Notes under the pieces: model-generated
Told to the model about the DNA's origin: nothing
The model's database searches: none
What the model saw: the letters and a program-made list of their open reading frames with translations, nothing else
In this document: positions 25,393 through 34,857 of the stretch, in pieces
Position numbering within the stretch: position 1 is the stretch's first letter
How the letters are laid out: every line of letters begins with the position of its first letter
From: Chromatiales bacterium
GTDB lineage: Bacteria; Pseudomonadota; Gammaproteobacteria; Thiohalomonadales; Thiohalomonadaceae
Length of the DNA stretch: 53,510 nt
Direction: 5' to 3'
NCBI GenBank assembly: GCA_003251535.1
Contig: QKFD01000032.1
Coordinates: forward strand, 1-53,510
Position numbers and translations under genes: made by a program

Positions 25393-28300
25393 TTACTCCC
25401 CATCGCTGGGTTTGGGGGCCGCTGGAGCGGTGTCAACCGCACCAGTCTCGGCCTCTGCCGCCGCTGGAGTGGCGGTGGTCTCACCTTTTTTCCCTCCGCT
25501 ACCGGTCTGGGAGTTACCGGCACCCGCGCCCCCCTTGGCACCCCTAGGCCCCCTGCGATCGGAACGGCCGCCCCTTGTGGGGCGTCCCTCCCGCTGTTTG
25601 GGTGGGGTGCCGCTACTGGCGCTTGCCACCACTGCGGGGCCCTCCTCCGGTGCTGGCGTGGGCTCTGCCGCTGCCTCACCCTCTGCCGGTGCGGCGGACA
25701 GCTCGGGCTCTGCGGCCGATGGCGTCACCTCGCTGGACGGGGGCTCCGTCGGCATCGGCTCGGCACTTGCCATCGTCGCCTCGTCTGCTGGGGGTTCTGC
25801 CGCGGCAGAGGGTTGCTCCGCCTGCGTCTCACTCCCCTCAGCCCCCTCCGTAGACTCCTCCACCTCTGCCGAGATGGCCGTCACGGGGGTGGGCTCTTCT
25901 ACCACCGCTGCCGGTGCAGTGGCCTCGGCCGGTGCTGTCACCTCTGGCTCAGCAGGCGCTTCAGTGGCTGGTTCGGCAGGTGTTGCCGCCTCCGGCTCCG
26001 CTGCCGCCTCAACGACTGGATCGGCTGAAGGCGTTGCCACCACCGGCTCTACGGGTTCAGCGGATGATGCGATCGCCGGCTCCTCCACCGGCATCTCGGC
26101 CACCGGCTCGGCAGGTGCTGCTGCCAGCGCTTCCTCTGGCGTCTCAGCCGTTGGCTCGGCGGGTGCCGTTACTACCGGCTCTGCCGACTCCTCCACTACC
26201 GGCTCGGCGCTTACCGCCACCGACTCCACTGCGGTCTCCTCTGCTGCCGGTTCGGCGGGCATCTCAGCTGCCGGCTCTGGCGGTGCCTCGGTAGGCGATT
26301 CGGCCACCATCTCCGTGGGCGCTGCGGCGGCCTCTGGTTCGAGTGCCTCTGCCACGGAGGCCTCTGCGGCCACCGGTTCGGTGGTGGTTGCCGCGGCTGG
26401 CTCTGCCATCGCCACCGATTCGCTGGGCGTCTCTGTCGGGAGACTCGCTACCGGCTCCTCCGGCACCACTTCGACCAGCGTCTCAGCCGCTACCTCCAGC
26501 GGCGACTGGATCGCGGCCTCTACGGCTGGTGCAACGGGTGCCTCGGCCGCTGGCTCAGTGACCGACTCCGTGGATCCCTCCTCGACAAGGCCCTCACCTG
26601 GCGCGCTACCTTCAGGCGCAGGGAGCGGTGCCGGCTGTAGATCCCGCCGAGTCTCGACCTGCTGCAACTTGGGCGGCATCGGGAGTGGGGCCTCAGCGAC
26701 CTCCGCCGCCGCCTCCGCCACCAGTGGCTCTTGGGTCGGTGCCTCGAATGGCAGGAGACCTTGGGTGGCGCTCTGCGGTGTAGCGTCTGCGTCGGCTGCC
26801 ACTGCGGAGGGATCGACCGAAGTGGCCACGGCCTCATCGGCTGCACCGGTTACTGGCAGATCCTGCGGGGCCTCATCACCCGCCTCCTGTCCCTCTATCC
26901 CCTCAGCGGTGCGCTCACTGGCAGGACGCCGACGCCGCCGGCCGCCGCGCCGACCCCGACGGGTGCCACTACGCTCCCCTTCAGGGCGCGCTTGACCCAT
27001 CTGCTGGCCTTCACCCTCCAGCTGCTGCATCTCCTCATCGACGCTAACCTCGCCCCCTTCACTGGTCTGTGCCGGTGGTGGGGTGGGGCGCTGCTCCCGC
27101 TGGGGTTGCGCCGGGCGCTCCTCACCGGCGCCACCCTTCGCCTGTTCTGGGCGTGGCTGGCGATTCCGATCAGGCCGTGGCTGCCGCTCCTCCCGGGCTG
27201 GCTGCTCCTCCCGAGGCTGCCGCTCCTCCCGAGGCTGCCGCTCTTCCCGAGGTTGCCGCTCCTCCCGAGGTTGCCGCTCTTCCCGAGGTTGCCGCTCCTC
27301 CCGAGGCTGACGTTCTTCCCGGGGTTGCCGCTCCTCCCGTGGTGGCTTCTCCTCTCTGGCCTGCCGCTCCTCGCGGGGGGGACGTGGTGCCCGCTCCTCC
27401 CGAGGTTGCCGCTCTTCACGATTGTTCTGCCGCTCCTCCCGCGAGGGGCGATCACGTCGGGCCGACCGTTCACCACGGGGCTGTTGGGCCTGCCGCTCGC
27501 CGCGCCGGGGCCGCTCCCGTTCCCGCTCGGGAGGCGGGGTGGGCTTCGGCTCCTCCGGTTCCGGCTTAGAGAAGAGGCTGGATAGCAGCCGGCGCAGGAA
27601 GCCCGGTTGCTGCTGCGGCCTAGTTGCAACGGGCAGCGAGGGCTTAGTCTCCTCCTCCTCTTCACGGCCAGGGACGGGCAGTGGGGCGTTGGGGACCACC
27701 GTCCGCACCGCGGGCTGCTCCAAGGGGGTCTTGGGCGCTTCGCTGCTGGTCTCGGTCCGTACCTCCAGCGCTGTTACTAGCTCATAGCTGCGCTTGGCGA
27801 CATCGCTCGCCTCTAGCTCATCGGTACGCACCCGGCGGACGTCGTAGTGAGGGGTCTCCATATTAGGATTGGGGACCAGCACAACCTGGACCCGCTGGCG
27901 CTGTTCGATCTCAGCCAGCGCCAGGCGCTTCTCGTTGAGCAGGAAGGTGCCCACGTCCACGGGCAGCTGGGCGATGATCTTGCCGGTCTTCTCCTTCATC
28001 GCCTCCTCTTCGATCACCCGCAATACGGCGAGGGAGAGGGAGGAGATGGAGCGGATAGATCCGTGGCCGTTGCAGCGCGGGCAGACGATCTGGTGCGCCT
28101 CACCGAGGGAGGGGCGCAGCCGTTGGCGTGACATCTCCAGTAGGCCAAAGCGGGAGATACGGCCCACCTGGACCCGCGCCCGATCCATCTTGAGGGCATC
28201 CCGCAGGCGGTTCTCCACCTCACGCTGATGCTTGGCGGGGGTCATATCGATGAAATCGATGACAATGAGCCCGCCGAGGTCACGCAGACGCAACTGACGG

Positions 28301-29289
28301 GCGATCTCGTCGGCCGCTTCGAGGTTGGTGTTGAGGGCGGTCTCCTCGATATCTCCCCCCTTGGTCGCCCGGGCGGAGTTGATGTCGATGGAGACCAGCG
28401 CCTCGGTGTGGTCCACCACGATGGCACCGCCCGAGGGGAGCTGCACCTGGCGCTGGAAGGCCGACTCGATCTGGGATTCGATCTGATAACGGGTGAAGAG
28501 CGGGGTAGAGTCCTGGTAGAGCTTGACCTTGTGCAGGGCCCCAGGCATCACCTGCTGCATGAACTCCCGCGCCTGCTGGTAGGTGGCGGGCTCATCGATG
28601 AGGATCTCGTTGATATCGTTGCGCAGGTAGTCCCGGACCGCGCGAATGACGATATTGCTCTCTTGATAGATGAGGAACGGTGCGTTCTTGGTGGCGGAGG
28701 CCTCTTGGATCGCCTTGTAGACCTGGAGCAGGTAGTCCAGGTCCCACTGCAACTCCTCCACCGAGCGGCCCACCCCCGCGGTGCGGACGATGAGCCCCAT
28801 ATCCGTGGGGATCTCCAGCTGGCTCATGGCATCCCGTAGCTCGGAGCGGTCCTCCCCCTCAATGCGGCGGGAGACGCCCCCGGCCCGCGGGTTGTTGGGC
28901 ATCAGCACCAGATAGCGGCCGGCCAGGCTGAGGAAGGAGGTGAGGGCGGCCCCCTTGTTGCCGCGCTCCTCCTTATCCACCTGTACGACGACCTCCTGCC
29001 CCTCGCGGATCAGCTCCTTGATATTGAGCCGACCGCCGTTGATATCGGGGTTGGAGAAGTACTCGCGGGCGATCTCTTTCAGCGGCAGGAAGCCGTGGCG
29101 CTGGGCCCCGTAGTCGACAAAGGCCGCCTCCAGGCTGGGCTCGACGCGGGTGATGCGACCCTTGTAGATGTTGGACTTCTTTTGGGCACGGGCGCTGGCT
29201 TCGATATCCAGGTCGTACAGACGTTGCCCATCAACTAACGCAAGGCGCAGCTCTTCCGGCTGCGTTGCGTTCAGCAGCATTCTCTTCAT
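25393..29289 (-). CDS. rne: Ribonuclease E
   Basis: 1298 residues. [20 protein letters not shown] starts the RNase H/S1 region almost exactly as in E. coli. The catalytic block [21 protein letters not shown] and the DFIDM segment carry the metal-binding aspartates. CPRCNGHG (about 400) is the Zn-link. The catalytic half ends near residue 520. The remainder is the disordered degradosome-scaffold half: an Arg/Glu-rich RNA-binding part with hexapeptide repeats, then about 400 residues rich in Pro, Ala, Glu and Val. The enzyme processes rRNA and tRNA and drives mRNA decay at the membrane. The ATG at 29289 matches the family start. A promoter about 315 bases upstream gives a long leader, suggesting autoregulation as in E. 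coli. Confidence 0.96.
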   Translation of the reverse strand: MKRMLLNATQPEELRLALVDGQRLYDLDIEASARAQKKSNIYKGRITRVEPSLEAAFVDYGAQRHGFLPLKEIAREYFSNPDINGGRLNIKELIREGQEVVVQVDKEERGNKGAALTSFLSLAGRYLVLMPNNPRAGGVSRRIEGEDRSELRDAMSQLEIPTDMGLIVRTAGVGRSVEELQWDLDYLLQVYKAIQEASATKNAPFLIYQESNIVIRAVRDYLRNDINEILIDEPATYQQAREFMQQVMPGALHKVKLYQDSTPLFTRYQIESQIESAFQRQVQLPSGGAIVVDHTEALVSIDINSARATKGGDIEETALNTNLEAADEIARQLRLRDLGGLIVIDFIDMTPAKHQREVENRLRDALKMDRARVQVGRISRFGLLEMSRQRLRPSLGEAHQIVCPRCNGHGSIRSISSLSLAVLRVIEEEAMKEKTGKIIAQLPVDVGTFLLNEKRLALAEIEQRQRVQVVLVPNPNMETPHYDVRRVRTDELEASDVAKRSYELVTALEVRTETSSEAPKTPLEQPAVRTVVPNAPLPVPGREEEEETKPSLPVATRPQQQPGFLRRLLSSLFSKPEPEEPKPTPPPERERERPRRGERQAQQPRGERSARRDRPSREERQNNREERQPREERAPRPPREERQAREEKPPREERQPREERQPREERQPREERQPREERQPREERQPREERQPREEQPAREERQPRPDRNRQPRPEQAKGGAGEERPAQPQREQRPTPPPAQTSEGGEVSVDEEMQQLEGEGQQMGQARPEGERSGTRRGRRGGRRRRRPASERTAEGIEGQEAGDEAPQDLPVTGAADEAVATSVDPSAVAADADATPQSATQGLLPFEAPTQEPLVAEAAAEVAEAPLPMPPKLQQVETRRDLQPAPLPAPEGSAPGEGLVEEGSTESVTEPAAEAPVAPAVEAAIQSPLEVAAETLVEVVPEEPVASLPTETPSESVAMAEPAAATTTEPVAAEASVAEALEPEAAAAPTEMVAESPTEAPPEPAAEMPAEPAAEETAVESVAVSAEPVVEESAEPVVTAPAEPTAETPEEALAAAPAEPVAEMPVEEPAIASSAEPVEPVVATPSADPVVEAAAEPEAATPAEPATEAPAEPEVTAPAEATAPAAVVEEPTPVTAISAEVEESTEGAEGSETQAEQPSAAAEPPADEATMASAEPMPTEPPSSEVTPSAAEPELSAAPAEGEAAAEPTPAPEEGPAVVASASSGTPPKQREGRPTRGGRSDRRGPRGAKGGAGAGNSQTGSGGKKGETTATPAAAEAETGAVDTAPAAPKPSDGE
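27211..27340 (-). repeat. 18-bp in-frame minisatellite in rne
   Basis: About seven tandem 18-bp units encode a repeated REERQP hexapeptide at roughly residues 650-693 of RNase E. Units differ mainly at silent positions (for example GGCTGC versus GGTTGC on the plus strand), so the protein repeat is better conserved than the DNA. It lies in the arginine-rich region of the scaffold half. Confidence 0.85.
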
Positions 29290-29603
29290 AGATGTGTGTG
29301 CTCTGTTAGGCGCTCGACCGCGGCAGCGACTGCAGGCTGCGGGGTTCGCCAGAGCAGCAGTAGTGTCTGCGAGGGGGACTCAAGAAGAGCAGACGTCAAA
29401 GCCGGGCGCAAAGGCTGCCCGCTGTTACGCTCTTTATTGGCCTGCCTGCAGCTACCTTCGTCGGCTGCGGGAGCGCTGTTATTCATCTCGCCCGGCAATG
29501 CCGGACGGCGTAAACCGTTACGTCTCTGCGGGCCTTTGCTGTCAGATCGGTCCTTGAAGCAGTCGAGTCACATGCCTTGGACGGACAGAAAAAGCCGCTG
29601 GGT
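29290..29603 (-). promoter_or_regulatory. Long 5' leader of rne
   Basis: About 310 untranslated bases lie between the predicted rne promoter and the ATG. They contain several short GC stems on the minus strand, such as a GCAGCC/GGCTGC-type pairing near 29320-29345. No gene is seen on either strand. In E. coli a 361-base rne leader with hairpins mediates feedback control by RNase E itself; length and position here fit the same arrangement, but the structure is not verified. Confidence 0.5.
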
Positions 29604-29632
29604 ACTATATCAGTGCAAATTGTGTGCATCAA
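29604..29632 (-). promoter_or_regulatory. rne: Predicted sigma-70 promoter of rne
   Basis: On the minus strand TTGATG (-35, plus-strand positions 29627-29632) and TATAGT (-10, positions 29604-29609) are separated by exactly 17 bases. Transcription would start near 29597, giving a leader of about 310 bases before the rne ATG. Confidence 0.6.
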
Positions 29633-29661
29633 CGCCCACAGGCTCCTGATATCATAGGCCT

Positions 29662-30609
29662 ATGAGCGAACGGGCAGCGGCTGCGGTACAGATGATCGAA
29701 GTGGACGAGCACCACGCCGGTCAGAGAATCGATAACTTTCTCCTCACGCGGCTCAAAGGGGTCCCTAAGAGCCGTATCTATCGCCTCCTGCGCACCGGCG
29801 AGGTGCGGGTCAACCGGGGGCGGATCAAGGCCAACTACCGGCTCCAGGCGGGAGATGCCATCCGCCTGCCCCCCATCCGGCAGGGGGAGAGTCAGCCCCC
29901 TAGCGCGCCTGGCGATCGGGTCTTGAAGATGGTCGAGGCGGCCATCCTCTATGAAGATAAGGGGTTCATCATCTTTGATAAGCCCTCCGGGCTGGCCGTC
30001 CATGGCGGCAGCGGGCTTAGCTACGGCCTCATCGAGGCGATCCGCGCCCTGCGCCCGGAGGCCCCCTTCCTGGAGCTGGCCCACCGCCTCGACCGCGACA
30101 CCTCCGGCTGTATTGTCGTCTGTAAACGGCGCAGCGCCCTGCGTACCTTCCATGAGTTGTTGCAGGCAGACAAGGTGGAGAAGCGCTACCTGGCCCTGGT
30201 CAAAGGGCGCTGGGCGCGGGCACAACGGGTCGATGCACCGCTCAAAAAGAACATCCTCCAGTCGGGCGAGCGGATGGTGCGGGTCGATCCGACCGGCAAA
30301 CCGTCTCAGACCCTCTTCCGCCCGCTGACCCACTACCAGGGGGCGACCCTGCTGGAGGCCATACTGATCACCGGCCGTACCCACCAGGTGCGGGTCCACG
30401 CCGCCCACAGTGGCCACCCCATTGCCGGTGATGACAAGTATGGTGACGAGCCGTTTGACCAGATGTTGGCAGGGTTGGGGCTGAAACGGCTCTTCCTCCA
30501 CGCCGCCTCGCTGCGCTTCACCCCTCCCGAGGGGACCACCATCGCCGTGGAGGCGCCGCTTGAACCGGCGCTGCAAACGCTGCTGTCACGTTTAACACCG
30601 GAGGATTGA
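29662..30609 (+). CDS. rluC: 23S rRNA pseudouridine synthase RluC
   Basis: 315 residues. An N-terminal S4 RNA-binding domain (QRIDNFLLTRLKGVPKSRIY, VRVNRGRIKANY) precedes the RsuA/RluA catalytic domain. AHRLDRDTSG holds the catalytic Asp (about 144). GRTHQVRVHAAHSGHPIAGDDKYGD is the second signature. In E. coli RluC modifies 23S positions 955, 2504 and 2580. It is divergent from rne, as in many gammaproteobacteria. The next gene starts on its stop codon. Confidence 0.94.
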   Translation: MSERAAAAVQMIEVDEHHAGQRIDNFLLTRLKGVPKSRIYRLLRTGEVRVNRGRIKANYRLQAGDAIRLPPIRQGESQPPSAPGDRVLKMVEAAILYEDKGFIIFDKPSGLAVHGGSGLSYGLIEAIRALRPEAPFLELAHRLDRDTSGCIVVCKRRSALRTFHELLQADKVEKRYLALVKGRWARAQRVDAPLKKNILQSGERMVRVDPTGKPSQTLFRPLTHYQGATLLEAILITGRTHQVRVHAAHSGHPIAGDDKYGDEPFDQMLAGLGLKRLFLHAASLRFTPPEGTTIAVEAPLEPALQTLLSRLTPED

Positions 30610-31265
30610 TGGCCCGCTTCAGCCTGTTGGTATTTGATTGGGACGGCACTTTGATGGATTCCGAGTCCCGCATCGTCACCTGTATCCGGGCGGCAGTGAC
30701 CGATCTGGGTCTGCCGGAGCGGGAGGATGAGGCGATCCGCAACATCATCGGCCTCGGCCTGCGGGAGGCGGTGGATACCCTCTATCCAGGGTGCGATGAG
30801 GTGGTCCACCAAGGGATGTTGACCCGTTATCGTCACCACTATTTGGGGCCAGGGGGGATCCCTACCCAGCTCTTTCCCGGGGCCCTGGAGACCATCCAAC
30901 AGCTGGCCGATGCCGGCTATCTGCTGGCGGTGGCCACTGGCAAGAGCCGGGTGGGCTTGGATGAGGCGCTGCGCTACAGCGGTCTCGGTGGCTTCTTCCA
31001 CTACACCCGCTGCGCCGACGAGACCCTCTCCAAACCCCACCCGCGGATGTTGCTGGAGGTGATGGAGTTTTGTGGAGTGGAGCCGGACGACACCCTCATG
31101 ATCGGCGATACCGAATATGACCTGGCCATGGCGCGCAACGCCGGCACTGCGGCGCTGGGGGTGAGTTACGGCGTGCATGATGAGGCGCGGCTGCTGGAGC
31201 AGGAGCCGCTGGGTCTGATCCATAGCATCCGCGATCTACCCACCTGGCTGGTGGAACGTAGCTGA
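30609..31265 (+). CDS. HAD-family hydrolase (phosphoglycolate phosphatase-like)
   Basis: 218 residues of HAD subfamily IA. VFDWDGTLMDS supplies nucleophile Asp10 and acid Asp12. ATGKSR is motif II, the Lys of SKPHPRM is motif III, and MIGDTEYDLAMA is motif IV. It sits in the usual rluC-HAD-sppA order, where the protein is annotated as Gph-like; the substrate is uncertain. The ATG at 30609 overlaps the rluC TGA by one base, with a GGAGG site inside rluC, so translation is coupled. Confidence 0.92.
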   Translation: MARFSLLVFDWDGTLMDSESRIVTCIRAAVTDLGLPEREDEAIRNIIGLGLREAVDTLYPGCDEVVHQGMLTRYRHHYLGPGGIPTQLFPGALETIQQLADAGYLLAVATGKSRVGLDEALRYSGLGGFFHYTRCADETLSKPHPRMLLEVMEFCGVEPDDTLMIGDTEYDLAMARNAGTAALGVSYGVHDEARLLEQEPLGLIHSIRDLPTWLVERS

Positions 31266-31370
31266 CGGTTTTGCGTCGAACCCCTGGGCGGGTAGTTGGA
31301 CGTGGCCTCTCCCGCCCCCATTCAAGATGGCACCCCCTGATAGCAAATCTTTTGAGTTGAGGAGCGGCGT

Positions 31371-32327
31371 ATGGCCGAGGAGCAACAGAAATCCCAATCT
31401 ATCCCCAGTTGGGAGCGTGAACTCATCGAGCGGCTCGCCTTTGCGGGTTTGCACGAGCAGCGCAAGGCGCGGCGCTGGAGCATCTTCTTCAAGGCGCTGC
31501 TCTTCGTCTATCTATTTGTCGTGCTTGCCCTCGCCCTGCGCAATGGCATCAGTGATGTGGCCGGGCCCCACACCGCCATGGTGGATGTCAGCGGGGTGAT
31601 TGCGGCCAATGAGGATGCCAGTGCGGACAACATTGTTGCCGCCCTGCGTGATGCCTTTGAGGACTCCAACACCAAAGGGGTGATCCTGCGCATCAACAGC
31701 CCTGGCGGTAGCCCAGTGCAGGCCGGCTATGTCTACGACGAGATCAAACGGCTGCGCAAGGAGCATCCGGATATCCCGCTATTGGCGGTGGTGACCGATA
31801 TGTGTGCCTCCGGTGGCTACTACATCGCCGCCGCGGCGGACAAGATCTACGCCGACAAGGCGAGTGTGGTCGGCTCCATCGGGGTGTTGATGGATGGCTT
31901 CGGTTTTGTCGACACCATGGACAAGCTCGGGGTCGAGCGGCGCTTGCTCACTTCGGGTCGAAATAAGGGGCTGTTGGACCCCTTCTCGCCACTGAAAGAG
32001 GATGAGGTGGAGCATATCCGCACCCTATTGGGGCAGATCCACCAGCAGTTCATTCAAGCGGTCAAGAGTGGGCGCGGTGACCGTTTGGTGGATGATCCCA
32101 CCCTCTTCACCGGTCTGGTGTGGACCGGCGAGCAGGCCAAGCAGCTCGGTCTGGTGGATGACCTTGCCAGTCCTGGCTATGTCGCCCGCGAGGTGATCGG
32201 GGCAGAGAATATCGTCGATTTCACCCCCAAGGCCGACTACCTGGAGCGGTTTGCCGAACGTATCGGTGCCGCCATGGGGACCACCCTGTTCCATGCGGTG
32301 CAGGGGGGGATGGGTAGCCTGCGCTGA
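31371..32327 (+). CDS. sppA: Signal peptide peptidase SppA-type serine protease
   Basis: 318 residues, the short single-domain form. A cytoplasmic N-terminus is followed by one membrane helix (about 37-57) and the S49 protease domain. MCASGGYYIA holds the nucleophile Ser147, and TSGRNKG holds the general-base Lys199. RINSPGGSPVQAG shapes the substrate cleft. It degrades cleaved signal peptides in the membrane. It lies about 105 bases past the HAD gene, with a GAGGAGCGG site close to the ATG. Confidence 0.93.
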   Translation: MAEEQQKSQSIPSWERELIERLAFAGLHEQRKARRWSIFFKALLFVYLFVVLALALRNGISDVAGPHTAMVDVSGVIAANEDASADNIVAALRDAFEDSNTKGVILRINSPGGSPVQAGYVYDEIKRLRKEHPDIPLLAVVTDMCASGGYYIAAAADKIYADKASVVGSIGVLMDGFGFVDTMDKLGVERRLLTSGRNKGLLDPFSPLKEDEVEHIRTLLGQIHQQFIQAVKSGRGDRLVDDPTLFTGLVWTGEQAKQLGLVDDLASPGYVAREVIGAENIVDFTPKADYLERFAERIGAAMGTTLFHAVQGGMGSLR

Positions 32328-32333
32328 GCCGAT

Positions 32334-32356
32334 GGGGCCCCTGTAGGCGGGGCCCC
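32334..32356. terminator. GGGGCCCC inverted pair between sppA and maf
   Basis: GGGGCCCC occurs at 32334-32341 and again at 32349-32356 with 7 bases between. Each copy is itself palindromic, so they pair with each other in a stem of 8 bp. It lies between the convergent sppA and maf genes and could terminate either; there is no U-tract. Confidence 0.45.
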
Positions 32357-32389
32357 GTGGGCGATTCAAGGCTGGGGAGGCCGGGTGCC

Positions 32390-32974
32390 TTAGAGCGCCA
32401 GCGGCTCCACCCCCTCTGCCCGCAGCATGGCGGTGAGGCGGATGAGTGGCAGGCCGATGAGGGCGGTGGGGTCATCGCCCAAGAGGCGCCGGAAGAGGGT
32501 GGTGCCGAGCCCTTCGGATTTGAAGGCGCCGGCGCACTGATAGGGCTCCTCTTTACGCAGGTAGCCCTCGATCTGGCGATCGGTGAGTTCTAAGAACTCC
32601 ACCTCAAACGGCACCAGATCCACCTGGGCCCGCTGTTCGGCGGCATTAAACAGGCAGAGCCCGGTGAAAAAGCTGACCCGCCGCCCAGAGGCGGCGCGGA
32701 GCTGGTCGAAGGCGCGGCGGAAGTCACCCGGTTTACCCAGTACCTCGCCATCGATTAGCGCCACTTGATCGGAGCCGATCACCAGCGCCTCGGGGAAGTT
32801 GAGCGCCGCCGCCCGTGCCTTGGCCTCTGCTAGGCGGCGCACCAGGACCTCGGGACCCTCACCGGGGTAGCGTGCTTCGTCTACCTGAGGGGCGGCGACC
32901 TCAAACGGCAGCCCCAACCGGCCCAGCAGTTCGCGCCGGAAGGGGGAGGTGGAGCCGAGCACCAAGGGACGCAT
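32390..32974 (-). CDS. Maf-family nucleotide pyrophosphatase
   Basis: 194 residues. [21 protein letters not shown] is the N-terminal signature, followed by PQVDEARYPGEGP, LVIGSDQVALIDGEVLGKPG and SFFTGLCLFNA. The YceF subgroup hydrolyses modified nucleoside triphosphates such as m7GTP. Its ATG abuts the stop codon of the pyruvate carboxylase gene without a spacer, so the two are probably translated together. In E. coli yceF borders yceD-rpmF-plsX; here the pyruvate carboxylase genes lie between them. Confidence 0.92.
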   Translation of the reverse strand: MRPLVLGSTSPFRRELLGRLGLPFEVAAPQVDEARYPGEGPEVLVRRLAEAKARAAALNFPEALVIGSDQVALIDGEVLGKPGDFRRAFDQLRAASGRRVSFFTGLCLFNAAEQRAQVDLVPFEVEFLELTDRQIEGYLRKEEPYQCAGAFKSEGLGTTLFRRLLGDDPTALIGLPLIRLTAMLRAEGVEPLAL

Positions 32975-34810
32975 CTAGTGTGCCTCGATCTCCACCAGCG
33001 CCTCATCGGGATTGACCCGATCCCCTTTCTCTACGTGGACCGCGATCACCTTGCCGGCGATGGTGGCCTGCACCTCGGACTCCATCTTCATCGCCTCGGT
33101 GATCAACACCGGGGTGCCAGCCTGCACCTCGTCTCCCACCTGGACCAACACATCGACGATGGCGGCAGGCATGGAGGTGGTGACGTGGCCCGGGGAGGTG
33201 GCGCGGGGGCGCTTGCTGCTGCCGGAGGTCTTCTTGGCGCTGGCGGCGGCCTCACCGGCCTCGGCCATCACCTCGTCCAGCACCTCCACCATCAGCTCCT
33301 CCGGCACGCCATCCACGGTGACGTAGAAGGGACGTTTTTCGCGGCTCTTGTGCCCCATGCCGGTGACCTTGATGTTGTAGGTCTCGCCATGCATGGTGAC
33401 GTTGAACTCGGTGGGGGCCACCTTGAGCTTGCCGCTCTCCGCCGAGGGGATCGGCTCTAGCGGTTCGGGGATGAGGTGGCCCTTCTCGCGCTGGGTAAGG
33501 AACTCACGCCCTACCTCAGGGAACATGGCGTAGATGAGGACATCCTCCTCTGTCTGCGCCAGGGCACCGATCTCCTCCCGCAGGTTCTCCAGCTCCGGCT
33601 TGAGCAGGTCTGCCGGCCGGCACTCAATGGCCTCTTCGTTGCCGATCGCCTGCTGGCGCACCACGGAGTTGACCGCTGCCGGCGCCTTGCCGTAGCGGCC
33701 CTGGAGATAGAGCTTCACCTCATTGGTGATGTTCTTATAGCGTGCGCCGGTCAGGACATTGAGCACCGCCTGGGTGCCCACAATCTGGGAGGTGGGGGTC
33801 ACCAGCGGTGGGTAACCGAGGTCCTCCCGCACCCGCGGGATCTCTGCCAACACCTCCTGTATCCGCTTCAGGGCCCCCTGCTCACGCAGCTGGTTGGAGA
33901 GGTTGGAGATCATGCCGCCCGGCACCTGATTGACCTGCACCCGGGTATCGACGCCGGTGTAGTCGCTCTCAAACTGGTGGTACTTCCGGCGCGCCTCGCT
34001 GAAGTAGAAGCCGATCTCCTGTAGCAGTTCGAGATCGAGCCCGGTGTCATATTCGGTACCCCGCAGCGCCGCCACCATCGATTCGGTGGGGGAGTGGGAG
34101 GTCCCGCCACCAAAGGCGGAGATGGCGGTGTCGATCTGGCTGGCGCCGTGTTCGATCGCCTTCAGGTGACACATGGAGGCGAGGCCCGCGGTGTCGTGGG
34201 TATGCAGATGGAGCGGGATAGAGACCGCTGCCCGCAGCGCGGAGAACAGCTCGGCGGTGGCGTGGGGGGTCAGGAGCCCAGCCATATCCTTGACGGCGAT
34301 GGTGTCGCAGCCCATCTCCTCCATCGCCTTGGCCATCTCCACGAACTGCGGGATACCGTGGACCGGCGAGGTGGTGTAGCTGATGGCGCCTTGGGCGTGC
34401 TTGCCGGCCGCCTTGACCGCCTTGACCGATTGCCGGATGTTGCGCAGGTCGTTCAGGGCGTCAAAGATGCGGAAGACGTCGATGCCGTTGCTGGCTGCCC
34501 GGTTGACGAAGGCCTCCACCACATCATCGGAGTAGTGGCGATAGCCCAGCAGGTTCTGGCCGCGTAGCAGCATCTGCAAAGGGGTGTTGGGCAGGGCCTT
34601 GCGTAACAGCCGCAGCCGCTCCCACGGGTCCTCTTTGAGGAACCGCAAGCAGGCATCAAAGGTGGCGCCGCCCCACACCTCCAGGGACCAGAAGCCCACC
34701 TGGTCGAGTTTGGGGCAGATAGGGAGCATGTCCTCGGTGCGCATGCGCGTCGCGATGAGGGACTGGTGGCCGTCGCGGAGCACGGTTTCGGTGACTGATA
34801 CCTTGGACAT
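32975..34810 (-). CDS. pycB: Pyruvate carboxylase subunit B (carboxyltransferase and biotin carrier)
   Basis: 611 residues. The N-terminal TIM-barrel carboxyltransferase begins VTETVLRDGHQSLIATRMRT and includes DTIAVKDMAGLL, the metal-site lysine, and HTHDTAGLA. After the PYC_OADA domain and a Ser/Lys/Pro linker comes a biotinyl domain with TEAMKMESEV (biotin Lys575). Homologs are the alpha subunit of oxaloacetate decarboxylase or subunit B of two-subunit pyruvate carboxylase. No oadB or oadG membrane subunits occur here and a biotin carboxylase gene lies 47 bases upstream, so pyruvate carboxylase is favoured. AGGAAA precedes the ATG. Confidence 0.9.
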   Translation of the reverse strand: MSKVSVTETVLRDGHQSLIATRMRTEDMLPICPKLDQVGFWSLEVWGGATFDACLRFLKEDPWERLRLLRKALPNTPLQMLLRGQNLLGYRHYSDDVVEAFVNRAASNGIDVFRIFDALNDLRNIRQSVKAVKAAGKHAQGAISYTTSPVHGIPQFVEMAKAMEEMGCDTIAVKDMAGLLTPHATAELFSALRAAVSIPLHLHTHDTAGLASMCHLKAIEHGASQIDTAISAFGGGTSHSPTESMVAALRGTEYDTGLDLELLQEIGFYFSEARRKYHQFESDYTGVDTRVQVNQVPGGMISNLSNQLREQGALKRIQEVLAEIPRVREDLGYPPLVTPTSQIVGTQAVLNVLTGARYKNITNEVKLYLQGRYGKAPAAVNSVVRQQAIGNEEAIECRPADLLKPELENLREEIGALAQTEEDVLIYAMFPEVGREFLTQREKGHLIPEPLEPIPSAESGKLKVAPTEFNVTMHGETYNIKVTGMGHKSREKRPFYVTVDGVPEELMVEVLDEVMAEAGEAAASAKKTSGSSKRPRATSPGHVTTSMPAAIVDVLVQVGDEVQAGTPVLITEAMKMESEVQATIAGKVIAVHVEKGDRVNPDEALVEIEAH

Positions 34811-34857
34811 GGCAATTTCCTGCGGGTCGGAAAAGGGTTGTCGTTAAAGGCCGATCA

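Noticed and set aside
27179-27340. CRISPR-like array
   Set aside because: The regular 18-bp units have no spacers between them and encode an in-frame hexapeptide of RNase E.
25412-27585. Long plus-strand frames opposite the rne tail
   Set aside because: They are Ala/Ser/Gly- or Leu/Arg/Pro-rich shadows created by the repetitive codon pattern of the RNase E scaffold region; none has a ribosome binding site or domain.
32975-34810. Oxaloacetate decarboxylase sodium pump
   Set aside because: Only an alpha-like subunit with a biotin carboxylase partner is present; the beta and gamma membrane subunits are missing, so pyruvate carboxylase is the better call.
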